A stretch of 17,059 nt of DNA from Alphaproteobacteria bacterium (GCA_024277955.1 JAJRUE010000306.1:1-17059), one strand, 5' to 3'; counted from the stretch's first letter, positions 1 to 5,860 are shown. Notes: generated by a model not told the origin, from the letters alone. Program-made: numbers and translations.

Positions 1-468
1 GATCACCGGCAGGCCGGATTTGGCGGTAAAGCCCGCCCCCAGCGCGCCGCCCTTTTCGCGCTTGAGGAACTGCAGCCCCTCGCTGTCGGACGGGTTCGGC
101 GCCGTGGCCGGGATGCCGCCCCAGGTGGCGCAGTCGCCGATCGCGACCACGAAATCCGCCGCCGCCGAAAGTTCCTTCACCCAGTCCTTCATCGGCCGGC
201 CGCAGAAGCGGTTCCATTCGCCGGTGCCGTCTGGTGCGTTGATCACCGTGCCCTCGAACACGAAGATGTCGAGCTTGATCTCGCCCGAGATGCATTTTTC
301 GACGATGTCCTTCACCTGGTCGCCCAGTTCCAGCCCCAGGGACGGTTGCCACAGAACATTGATGCCGAAATCCGTGACCAGGTCGCAGGCGCTCGGTTCC
401 TCGGCATTCAGGAAGGACATGGTGTTGCCCGAGCAAGCCCCCCCCTGAAGCCACAATAGATTTGCCAT
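1..468 (-). CDS. hupS: [NiFe]-hydrogenase small subunit, group 2a-like (partial, C-terminus beyond window)
   Basis: This is the electron-transfer subunit of an uptake [NiFe] hydrogenase. It carries Fe-S clusters that pass electrons from H2 oxidation in the large subunit. The first 156 codons are present and the frame runs open off position 1. The N-terminus reads MANLLWLQGGACSGNTMSFL and later segments include NAPDGTGEWNRF and GDCATWGGIP, which match from memory the cyanobacterial HupS/actinobacterial Huc (group 2a) type. There is no Tat signal, so it should be cytoplasmic. The first cluster motif is CSGN (C12, N15) where most hydrogenases have CxxC; this Asn is known in group 2a. The start is fixed by a strong GGGAGG ribosome site 9 nt upstream. 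The large subunit gene presumably follows beyond the window. The family is secure; the subgroup is a recollection-based call. Confidence 0.9.
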   Translation of the reverse strand, partial: MANLLWLQGGACSGNTMSFLNAEEPSACDLVTDFGINVLWQPSLGLELGDQVKDIVEKCISGEIKLDIFVFEGTVINAPDGTGEWNRFCGRPMKDWVKELSAAADFVVAIGDCATWGGIPATAPNPSDSEGLQFLKREKGGALGAGFTAKSGLPVI

Positions 469-535
469 GTTTCATTTCCTCCCGTGAATTGTTTCCCGGA
501 CCCTGCAAGAGACAACGCCTCGCGGCGGCCCGTCA

Positions 536-565
536 GCGGCCATCTGGATAGCGGCCATCTGGATG
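536..565. repeat. 15-bp tandem direct repeat in the hupS leader
   Basis: The unit GCGGCCATCTGGAT(A/G) occurs twice head to tail (536-550 and 551-565); shifted by one base, the 15-mer AGCGGCCATCTGGAT is repeated exactly. It lies 68-97 nt upstream of the hupS start, within the leader or promoter. It could be a duplicated regulator half-site or simple slippage. Confidence 0.85.
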
Positions 566-661
566 TTTCCTGGAAAACCTGTTCGCGCAGTTCCCGGGAA
601 CATGATCCGCGATACCGGATCATCCGGCCAATCAAGTTTTGCCCTCCGGGCCGGAAATTCC
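566..661 (-). promoter_or_regulatory. Palindrome cluster upstream of hupS (candidate operator array)
   Basis: Five perfect inverted repeats lie in under 100 bp: TTTCC-T-GGAAA (566-576), GTTCCCGGGAAC (590-601), CCGGAT-C-ATCCGG (615-627), TCCGG-G-CCGGA (645-655) and GGAA-A-TTCC (653-661). The first three have centres about 25 bp apart. The region is upstream of hupS and downstream of the regulator and zinc-ribbon genes, so it is the natural place for regulator binding. I saw no TTG-N5-CAA site of the R. capsulatus HupR type. The only sigma54-like match with correct GG-N10-GC spacing is at about 717-731, far upstream and weak. Confidence 0.45.
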
Positions 662-736
662 TGCAACAATGTGCAAACTGAAAATCAAGTTTACACCCCG
701 ATCGGCAACAAGGCTTGCAAACCGTGGCCCGGACAC

Positions 737-961
737 TTAGCCGCGGCGGCCACAGACCGGGCATTCGCATTCCAGAAAGTAGGAATACCAGATGCCCTTG
801 CAGTTGGAGCACCAATGCCCCTTGGCCCCACGCCCGGATCTTTCTGCCTTGGCAGACATTTCGGTCAGCCCGAGGTTGCGGGGGGCTTCCCTTGTCCTGG
901 AAAGGCCCGAGCGCGAGAACGGGAATGGCACCAGCTTTTTTTCGTCGCCCGGCTCAGACAT
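737..961 (-). CDS. Small zinc-ribbon/rubredoxin-like protein of unknown function in the hydrogenase locus
   Basis: This protein of about 74 residues is not recognised as a named family. The first half is polar and basic. The C-terminal third carries a Cys cluster, CSNCKGIWYSYFLECECPVC, that is CxxC, 11 residues, then CxCxxC, which suggests one bound Zn or Fe ion. The chosen ATG overlaps the 3' end of the regulator gene by 8 nt (ATGTCTGA), pointing to translational coupling; an ATG three codons upstream (970) is an alternative giving 77 residues. No strong ribosome site is visible, as expected for a coupled gene. It lies between regulator and hupS on the same strand, so a role in hydrogenase maturation, electron transfer or regulation is inferred from position alone. 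HypA is a poor match in length and Cys spacing. Confidence 0.7.
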   Translation of the reverse strand: MSEPGDEKKLVPFPFSRSGLSRTREAPRNLGLTEMSAKAERSGRGAKGHWCSNCKGIWYSYFLECECPVCGRRG

Positions 962-2408
962 GGCCCGCATCCCGGCGCAGCCCGTAGCGCTTGATCTTGT
1001 TGGCCAGCCCGACCCGAGACAGGCCGAGCTTTTCGGCCACCCGGCTCTGGTTCCAGTGATGTTCGCTCAGCTCGCGGGCCAGGATCGTCTTTTCAAGGTT
1101 CTCGACCTTGTCCTTGAGCGTCGCGCCCTGCGGGAACCATGCCTCGCCCCCCTTGTCGGCCGCCGGCGCCTGGCGGATCTTTTCCGACAGGTGGCGCAGC
1201 GCGATATAGCCGCCCTGTTCGGCCACCGCGACCATGCGCTGCACCTCGGTTTCCAGTTCGCGCACATTGCCGGGAAACGGGTAGTTTTCCAGTTGCTTCA
1301 GCACATCCGAGGTGACTCCCAGAACCCGCCGCCCGACCACGCCGGCGTATTTCTCGACGAAGAACTGGGTGAGCACGGGGATGTCCTCGGGCCGGTCGGT
1401 CAGCGGCGGGATTTCCAGCAGGAAGCCGCGCAGCCGATAGTAGAGATCGCGGCGGAACCGCCCCTGTTCCACCAGTTTTTCGAGCGACTTGTTGGACGCC
1501 GAAATGATGCGCACGTCGCTGTGCAGCACCTTGTCCGAGCCCAGCGGCTTGACTTCGCCCTCCTGCAGGAAGCGCAGCAGCGCGACCTGGAACTGGGGCG
1601 AGATTTCCGACACCTCGTCGAGGAACACGGTGCCCCCGTCGGCGGCCCGGAACAGCCCCAGCCGGTCGGCGATGGCCCCGGGAAAACCGCCGCGCACATG
1701 GCCGAACAGTTCCGAATGCAGCGCGTCATCGGCCAGGCCGCCGCAGTTCTGGCTGTGCATGGGCGAATTCATCCGGGGCGAATTGAAATGGATCGCGCGC
1801 GCCAGCAGTTCCTTGCCGGTGCCGGTGGCGCCCTGAATCAGCACCGGCATGTTGGTGCGCGCGGCGATCTTTGCCTCGGCCACCAGTTCCGCCATCCTGG
1901 GGCTGGCATAAACCATGCGTTCGAACTGCGAAATGCCGCCCGACACCGACCCCCCCGGGTCGCGTTCGAAGATGTCGTCGTCCAGCGACAGTTTCAGTTC
2001 GCGGCTGAGGATGCGGTGCCTGCGCGCCAGTTCGGTGTGCTCCAGCGCCCGCTTGACCACGATGCGTACCTGTTCGGCGTCAAAGGGCTTGATCAGATAC
2101 ATGAAGGACGCGGTGCGTTCGAACATGGCGAGACCTTCGTCCATCGCATCGCGCTCGAAGGCGATGATGCGCGCGCAGGACGCATGCGCCAGGCGCGAGC
2201 GGATCAGGGCGTTTTCCTTTTCCGAAACACTGGAGGAGAGGTCGCACAGGATCAGGTTCACGTCGATCTCGTCCAGCCGGCGCAGGGCGCATTGATCATT
2301 TTCGCAGAAGATGACCCGGAACCCCTCGACCTCGCTCAGAGCCTGAGAGGCGGCCTGGACAACTTCCGAGTCGTCGGATTTTACCAGAATGGTCTGGATA
2401 TTGCTCAT
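954..2408 (-). CDS. hupR: NtrC-family response regulator, HupR/HoxA-like hydrogenase transcription activator
   Basis: The 484-residue protein has three domains. The N-terminal receiver (about 1-125) has an acidic pair D12/D13, a likely phospho-acceptor D56 and K107, but the usual Thr/Ser switch region reads IIAFERD. The central AAA+ domain (about 160-395) has Walker A GATGTGKE (193-200), Walker B VFLDE (261-265) and the arginine-finger segment FRRDLYYRL (318-326). The C-terminal Fis-type helix-turn-helix (about 435-477) contains SRVAEKLGLSRVGL. The sigma54-contact loop, normally GAFTGA, is GGFPGA (240-245). HupR of Rhodobacter capsulatus is known to activate hydrogenase genes unphosphorylated and without sigma54; the altered loop fits that. 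The start was chosen at MSNIQT because the domain begins there and the upstream extension is not protein-like. It is the first gene of a minus-strand cluster leading to hupS. Confidence 0.88.
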   Translation of the reverse strand: MSNIQTILVKSDDSEVVQAASQALSEVEGFRVIFCENDQCALRRLDEIDVNLILCDLSSSVSEKENALIRSRLAHASCARIIAFERDAMDEGLAMFERTASFMYLIKPFDAEQVRIVVKRALEHTELARRHRILSRELKLSLDDDIFERDPGGSVSGGISQFERMVYASPRMAELVAEAKIAARTNMPVLIQGATGTGKELLARAIHFNSPRMNSPMHSQNCGGLADDALHSELFGHVRGGFPGAIADRLGLFRAADGGTVFLDEVSEISPQFQVALLRFLQEGEVKPLGSDKVLHSDVRIISASNKSLEKLVEQGRFRRDLYYRLRGFLLEIPPLTDRPEDIPVLTQFFVEKYAGVVGRRVLGVTSDVLKQLENYPFPGNVRELETEVQRMVAVAEQGGYIALRHLSEKIRQAPAADKGGEAWFPQGATLKDKVENLEKTILARELSEHHWNQSRVAEKLGLSRVGLANKIKRYGLRRDAGHV

Positions 2409-2585
2409 CTTGTACTCAATTTTCGGGGGGGTGATCCACCTGCCGTGGCCCCAAATCTGCCAACCTAATTTGCATTTTGTCAACACGGCTTTCAAGATGC
2501 TTGTGCATTTTCCGTCCTGTATGGCATTTTTCGGCATTGACGCTATGGATGTTGGTATCCGGCTCAAAAGAAATGTGCGACATCT
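2409..2585 (-). promoter_or_regulatory. Upstream region of hupR
   Basis: This is the AT-richer leader of the regulator gene. On the minus strand a perfect TTGACA lies at 2483-2478, about 70 nt before the hupR start, but no convincing -10 hexamer follows at 16-18 nt. The ribosome site is weak (GAG in TTGAGTACAAG before the ATG). No sigma54 -24/-12 element was seen. I see no gene here. Confidence 0.3.
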
Positions 2586-2822
2586 GTGTTGCGCGAAAGG
2601 TCGCGCACAGGAAGCCGGGGGCCAGCATGCAGGCTTGCGGGCGTCTGCGGCGCCGGCGACAACGCCATGCCGGCCGAGGGCGCGGTCCCCATCACGGCGG
2701 CATATTGCGCGTGCTCGGGGCCGATGAAACTGCGCAAACGGCTTGATCTGGCCCGCGATGCGGAAAAGGTGGCGGGATCCGTGCCGGGGTTGATTGTGGA
2801 GAAGTGGGTGGGTCAGGCGTGA
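2586..2822 (+). pseudogene. Possible 3' remnant of an unrecognised gene
   Basis: An open frame of 78 codons ends at a TGA at 2820-2822. Its latter part reads like real protein, with a segment ITAAYCACSGPMKLRKRLD followed by a charged helix ending in EKWVGQA, and its codons prefer G/C in third position like the neighbours. The N-terminal part is Arg/Cys-rich and unconvincing, and there is no good ribosome site before the first ATG. I read it as the C-terminal end of a gene whose 5' part was lost. I do not recognise the family. An 11-bp direct repeat, TTTCGGCATTG, occurs at 2529-2539 and 2838-2848, flanking it, perhaps by chance. It could also be non-coding. Confidence 0.35.
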
Positions 2823-2848
2823 ATCACACTTGGGGAATTTCGGCATTG

Positions 2849-2887
2849 TGGACAATCGTCCTTCATTGGCATATATTGCCAATGAAG
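2849..2887 (+). promoter_or_regulatory. parDE promoter with palindromic operator
   Basis: A -35 TGGACA (2849-2854), a 17-nt spacer and a -10 TATATT (2872-2877) form a near-consensus sigma70 promoter. The -10 lies inside a perfect inverted repeat with 11-bp arms, CTTCATTGGCA (2861-2871) and TGCCAATGAAG (2877-2887), separated by TATAT. ParD-type antitoxins repress their own operon by binding such palindromes; here binding would cover the -10. The ATG of the antitoxin gene is at 2902. Confidence 0.75.
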
Positions 2888-2901
2888 CGAAAGGATACCC
2901 C

Positions 2902-3159
2902 ATGGCCACACGAAACGTCGTTCTGACCGATGCCCAATCCAGCCTGGTCGACCACCTGGTCGAGACCGGCCGCTACCAGAATGCCAGCGAGGCGTTACGC
3001 GCCGGTCTGCGCCTTCTGGAGCGCGAGGAAAATGAAATCAAGGCCCTACGTAACCAGCTCTCGGCCGGATTGGCGCAGGTCAAGGCTGGTGATCTGGCCG
3101 AAGGGAGCGGCGAGGATGCCATTCGCCGCGTCTTTGCCTCGGCGCGAGGCAAGGCCTGA
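2902..3159 (+). CDS. parD: ParD-family type II antitoxin (ribbon-helix-helix)
   Basis: The 85-residue protein has an N-terminal ribbon-helix-helix fold: a beta strand TRNVVLT, then two helices around QSSLVDHLVETGRYQNASEA and ALRAGLRLLEREE. A C-terminal charged tail (about 40-85) would wrap the toxin. Antitoxins of this family neutralise ParE and autorepress the operon. The start is set by AAAGGA about 6 nt upstream and by the domain beginning. The stop codon overlaps the ATG of the toxin gene (TGATG), the usual arrangement for a coupled pair. It sits next to gene remnants of a mobile element and may be what keeps this region in place. Confidence 0.88.
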   Translation: MATRNVVLTDAQSSLVDHLVETGRYQNASEALRAGLRLLEREENEIKALRNQLSAGLAQVKAGDLAEGSGEDAIRRVFASARGKA

Positions 3160-3503
3160 TGCCCAAATCCTGGCGGTTGACCCGTCAGGCCGAGGCGTCC
3201 CTTCTCGATATCGCCCTCTGGACGATCGAAACCTTCGGGCCACGTCAGGCGCAGGCTTATGAGGAAGACCTGATCGCGCGCTGTTCCGGCATTGCGTCGG
3301 GCGATGTTACGTCGCAAAGCTGTCGGGCGATCATCGATCCCGATTTGAAAGAGGATCTGCGCTTTGCCCGTTCCGGTCAGCATTTTATCGTGTTTGTCGA
3401 GGATGAGGCCAGCGTAATCATCGTGGATTTTCTGCACAGTCGGAGTGATCTGCCGGTAAAGCTGGCAAGCCTTGCCAAACAACAGCCAGAACAGAACCAT
3501 TGA
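3159..3503 (+). CDS. parE: ParE/RelE-superfamily toxin
   Basis: This 114-residue protein, somewhat longer than a typical ParE of about 95-100 residues, begins MPKSWRLTRQAEASLLDI, the usual first strand and helix of the family. It has the DLRFARSGQHFIVFVED strand pair and a final strand VIIVDFLHSRSDLP. ParE toxins poison DNA gyrase; RelE relatives cut mRNA on the ribosome. The strand pattern and the ParD partner favour ParE. Its ATG overlaps the antitoxin stop by one base. The last 15 or so residues (LASLAKQQPEQNH) look like an added tail. The frame appears intact, so the toxin could be active. Confidence 0.85.
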   Translation: MPKSWRLTRQAEASLLDIALWTIETFGPRQAQAYEEDLIARCSGIASGDVTSQSCRAIIDPDLKEDLRFARSGQHFIVFVEDEASVIIVDFLHSRSDLPVKLASLAKQQPEQNH

Positions 3504-3508
3504 GGTAA

Positions 3509-3525
3509 GCCGACATTTGGTCGGC
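3509..3525 (+). terminator. Short hairpin after parE (weak terminator-like)
   Basis: GCCGAC (3509-3514), a 5-nt loop ATTTG, then GTCGGC (3520-3525), starting 6 nt after the parE stop. There is no T-run, so intrinsic termination is doubtful; it may protect the 3' end of the parDE message. Confidence 0.35.
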
Positions 3526-3599
3526 AAGCAAACCCATGCCCACACCCCGAGAAACCATCCTGCAAGCGCTGCATGTTGTGCTGCAACGCGGGGAAAATC

Positions 3600-3750
3600 A
3601 TGCAGCCCTTCATCGCCTCCATTCTTGCCACGGCCCTTCTGACCACCGCCCTGCCGGCGCTGGCGGGGCCGTTGGAGGACGGCAACGCCGCCTATGAGAG
3701 CGGCAATTTCGAGCAGGCCGCGAAACTCTGGGAACAGGCCGCGGAACATC
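3600..3750 (+). pseudogene. Truncated secreted TPR/Sel1-repeat protein
   Basis: The frame starts at an ATG after GGGGAAAATC and encodes a good Sec signal peptide (MQPFIASILATALLTTALPA with a likely A-L-A cleavage at residues 20-22). The start of a TPR/Sel1 repeat follows: DGNAAYESGNFEQAAKLWEQ. After about residue 48 (EQAAEHP) the repeat pattern stops. The frame continues to 3800 but over DNA that, in another frame, encodes a primase motif. The gene therefore keeps its signal peptide and first repeat only. Full-length relatives usually carry several repeats. The remaining frame could yield a 66-residue exported peptide, probably without function. Confidence 0.7.
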
Positions 3751-4034
3751 CCGCAGTTCAAGCTGCTGATCGTCGGCAATCACAGGCCGTCCATCCGTAA
3801 TGTTGACGATGCGTCCGAGACCCTGAAGCCTTCACGTCGACCATGGCCCTGTTTCGTGACTGGCAGGCTTGGGCACGATCTCGCGGCATTCGGTCAGGAT
3901 CCGTGAAGAGATTCTCGCTGGGCATCGCGGGCCTTGGGTTCGAACAATTCAACACGGGGCGCCAGAGAGGCTACCTCGGGCTTTCGATCGGTTCGCATGA
4001 GCCCGTTTGCCGTACAGAAGAAACTGGTGGCTAG
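3748..4034 (+). pseudogene. Remnant of a phage/plasmid primase-helicase (P4/D5 type), internally deleted
   Basis: Two pieces in different frames are visible. Piece 1 (3748-3813) reads IPQFKLLIVGNHRPSIRNVD, the segment of D5/P4-family primase-helicases usually seen as FKL-hydrophobic-GNH-P-I/L-R. In that family it is followed by an Arg-rich stretch, which is missing here. Piece 2 (about 3807-3989, another frame) reads RDPEAF, then LFRDWQAWARS, SGSVKRFS and RGYLGLSI, like the C-terminal winged-helix end of the same family; it stops at 4032-4034. The joint lies near GATGCG (3808-3813), where the two pieces overlap by a few bases, as expected of a deletion at microhomology. The 5' end is fused into the truncated TPR gene. 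No ATPase Walker motifs remain. The family assignment is from motif memory. Confidence 0.65.
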
Positions 4035-4504
4035 GTGATTTGGGCCTCTGGACACCCGTTGTGGTTGACCTTCTCGCTGCCATTGCCGTGATTATGAAGC
4101 AGGGTCCCCGCGGGCGCAGGTCAGAGCGGCGCCCGGCGCGCCTTGCGGACGCGGGCCGCGGGGGCAAGTCGGAATCTGCGCCGGCGACGGCTGTGCCTCG
4201 AAATAAACCCCATTTTGGAAAATCCATTTCGCCCTGCGAAAAATACCAAATCATTGTTATCGCAAGAAAGATTTGCGCAACTCCGCAGGCGGAAAAATTT
4301 TTCGAAAAAATTGTGCGATTGGTCTGCACACTTTACCAATTATCGGAACAGCCATTGCCGGTGGCATGAAACCACTTGGCCAGCCACAGGCAATGGGGAT
4401 CGCGCTTTGGCCGGAAAAATGGCCGGGCGCCAGGACAAACAAGGGCAAGCGGCCTGGATGGGGATGCCCCGCCGGGCCACCGCGACACGGGGAGATGCCG
4501 TCGC
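4035..4504. other. Intergenic stretch without a recognisable gene; AT-rich palindromic island
   Basis: No open frame here has a recognisable product or a good ribosome site. From about 4200 to 4350 the DNA is much richer in A/T than the rest of the window. It contains overlapping perfect palindromes GAAAAATTTTTC (4292-4303) and TTTTTCGAAAAA (4298-4309), flanked by an imperfect inverted pair ATTTGCGCAA (4271-4280) and TTGTGCGATT (4311-4320). Such symmetry resembles Lrp/AsnC-type or nucleoid-protein sites, but no such regulator gene lies next to it. Confidence 0.5.
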
Positions 4505-4534
4505 TTGACACAGAGGGGCCGATCAGCCGATCAT
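4505..4534 (+). promoter_or_regulatory. Candidate promoter of the TRAP/amidase operon with 8-bp tandem repeat
   Basis: A perfect -35 TTGACA (4505-4510) is followed after 18 nt by GATCAT (4529-4534; 4 of 6 matches to TATAAT). GCCGATCA occurs twice in tandem (4518-4525, 4526-4533) across the spacer and -10, a plausible regulator site. It leaves a leader of about 130 nt before the TRAP gene. No regulator gene is adjacent. Confidence 0.4.
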
Positions 4535-4673
4535 TGTAACATTCTAGTGATGGCGAAAAACGTGACCGACTGCAGGGCAAGCCGGACCATGACCCTGAGT
4601 ATTCGTCGCCCGCAGACAACATGCGTGGCACATCGGCGCTGACCGTTCTTCAGCTCAAAGGGAGGAGACCACT

Positions 4674-5777
4674 ATGAACAAGATACTGAACCGCAGAAGG
4701 TTCCTGAGAGGGACCGCACTGGCCACGACGGCGGCGGCAACCAGCCTTGCCGCACCGGCGCTGGCGCAATCGAAACCGATCGTGATGAAGATGCAGGCGG
4801 CCTGGGGCGGCGGCATCTTCCTGGAAAACGCGCAATCCTACGTCAAGCGCGTCAACGACATGGCCGGCGGGGCGCTCAAGATCGACCTGCTGCCGGTCAA
4901 CTCGGTGGTCAAGACCAGCCAGATGCAGGACGCGGTGCACCGCGGCGTGCTGGACGCGGCGCATTACGTGCCCGCCTACTGGTATTCCAAGTCCAAGACC
5001 GCCTCGCTCTTTGGCACCGGCCCCTGCTTTGGCTGGTCCTCGCAAGAGGTGCTGGGCTGGGTCAACTACGGCGGCGGCCAGGAGCTGTTTGACGAGTTGA
5101 TGGCCAATCTCGGCCTGAACGTCGTGTCCTTCTTCAACTCGCCGATGCCGGCGCAGCCCTTGGGCTGGTTCAAGAACGAGATCACCGACGCCGCCCAGAT
5201 GAAGGGGCTCAAGTATCGCACCGTCGGCCTGGCCGCGGACGTGATGCTGGAAATGGGGCTTTCGGTGGTGCAGCTGCCCGGCGGCGAGATCCAGCCGGCG
5301 ATGAAATCCGGCCTGATCGACGCGGCCGAGTTCAACAACCCGACCTCGGACCGCGACTTTGGCATGCAGGACGTGGCCAAGCACTACATGCTGGCGTCCT
5401 TCCACCAGAGCCAGGAGTTCTTCGAGGTGACCTTCAACAAGAAGAAGTTCAACAAGCTGCCCGATGAGCTCAAGTCGATCATCAAGTATGCGTCCGAGGC
5501 CGAGAACTCGAACTTCTACTGGAACAACACCAAGCGCTATTCGGAAGACCTGGTGAAGTTGCAGGAAGAAAGCGGCGTCAACGTGCACCGCACGCCCGAC
5601 AGCGTGATGGCCGAACAGCTGAAGGCCTGGGACAAGGTTGTCGACCGCATCGCCAGCGAAGACCCGTTCTTCGCCAAGGTGATCGAAAGCCAGAAGGCCT
5701 ATGCCAAAGAGGTGATGAACTATCTGAACCTCAACCAGCCCGACTACAAGCTGGCCTACAAGCACTACTTCGGCTGA
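4674..5777 (+). CDS. TRAP transporter periplasmic solute-binding protein (DctP/TakP-like)
   Basis: The protein (367 residues) captures an organic anion in the periplasm and hands it to the DctQM membrane unit. It begins with a twin-arginine signal (RRRFLRG, residues 7-13, then an Ala-rich stretch) and a likely cleavage after ALA at 29-31, so it is exported folded by Tat. The mature part has DctP-family features: KGLKYRTVG with the conserved carboxylate-binding Arg (R182) and LPGGEIQPAMKSGLIDAAEF (about 201-220), like alpha-keto-acid-binding TakP relatives. An excellent ribosome site (GGGAGGAG) precedes the ATG. The gene heads a probable operon with both membrane subunits. An organic acid (2-oxo, 2-hydroxy or aromatic) is the expected ligand; the exact ligand is unknown. 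Confidence 0.92.
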   Translation: MNKILNRRRFLRGTALATTAAATSLAAPALAQSKPIVMKMQAAWGGGIFLENAQSYVKRVNDMAGGALKIDLLPVNSVVKTSQMQDAVHRGVLDAAHYVPAYWYSKSKTASLFGTGPCFGWSSQEVLGWVNYGGGQELFDELMANLGLNVVSFFNSPMPAQPLGWFKNEITDAAQMKGLKYRTVGLAADVMLEMGLSVVQLPGGEIQPAMKSGLIDAAEFNNPTSDRDFGMQDVAKHYMLASFHQSQEFFEVTFNKKKFNKLPDELKSIIKYASEAENSNFYWNNTKRYSEDLVKLQEESGVNVHRTPDSVMAEQLKAWDKVVDRIASEDPFFAKVIESQKAYAKEVMNYLNLNQPDYKLAYKHYFG

Positions 5778-5805
5778 GCCCGAACGCGACGTGACGCAAG
5801 GATTT

Positions 5806-5830
5806 CCGGGGGCTGCGTGGCGGCCCCCGG
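5806..5830 (+). other. Intercistronic stem-loop between TRAP binding-protein and small-subunit genes
   Basis: CCGGGGGC (5806-5813) and GCCCCCGG (5823-5830) form a perfect 8-bp GC stem with a 9-nt loop, with no T-run after it. It lies 28 nt after the binding-protein stop and 30 nt before the next start. Hairpins in this place commonly protect or partly terminate the message so the binding protein is made in excess over the membrane subunits. Confidence 0.65.
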
Positions 5831-5860
5831 AGCAACGAAAATACACAGGTGGGAACGGCC

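Noticed and set aside
496..511. Sigma54-like element (GG ... TTGCA on the minus strand) just upstream of hupS
   Set aside because: The spacing between GG and GC is 11 rather than the required 10, and the -24 part has little other match.
672..690. Possible FNR/FixK box near AACTGAAAATCAAG upstream of hupS
   Set aside because: Only one half-site (ATCAA) is present; the other half does not match TTGAT at the required spacing.
792..2468. Plus-strand open frame of 558 codons opposite the hupR gene
   Set aside because: Composition is typical of antisense to a GC-rich gene, with no recognisable domain, while the opposite strand encodes a clear three-domain regulator.
3465..3479. Inverted repeat TGGCAAG-C-CTTGCCA near the end of parE
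   Set aside because: It lies inside the toxin coding sequence with no T-run; it is listed here only because it might add to mRNA structure.
3935..3955. GGGTTCGAA resembling a tRNA T-loop near the element remnant
   Set aside because: No acceptor, D or anticodon stems fit around it, and the bases are explained as coding for GLGFEQ in the primase remnant.
4121..4339. Minus-strand open frame across the AT-rich island
   Set aside because: The product is a basic low-complexity sequence without family features, and the palindromes explain the region better.
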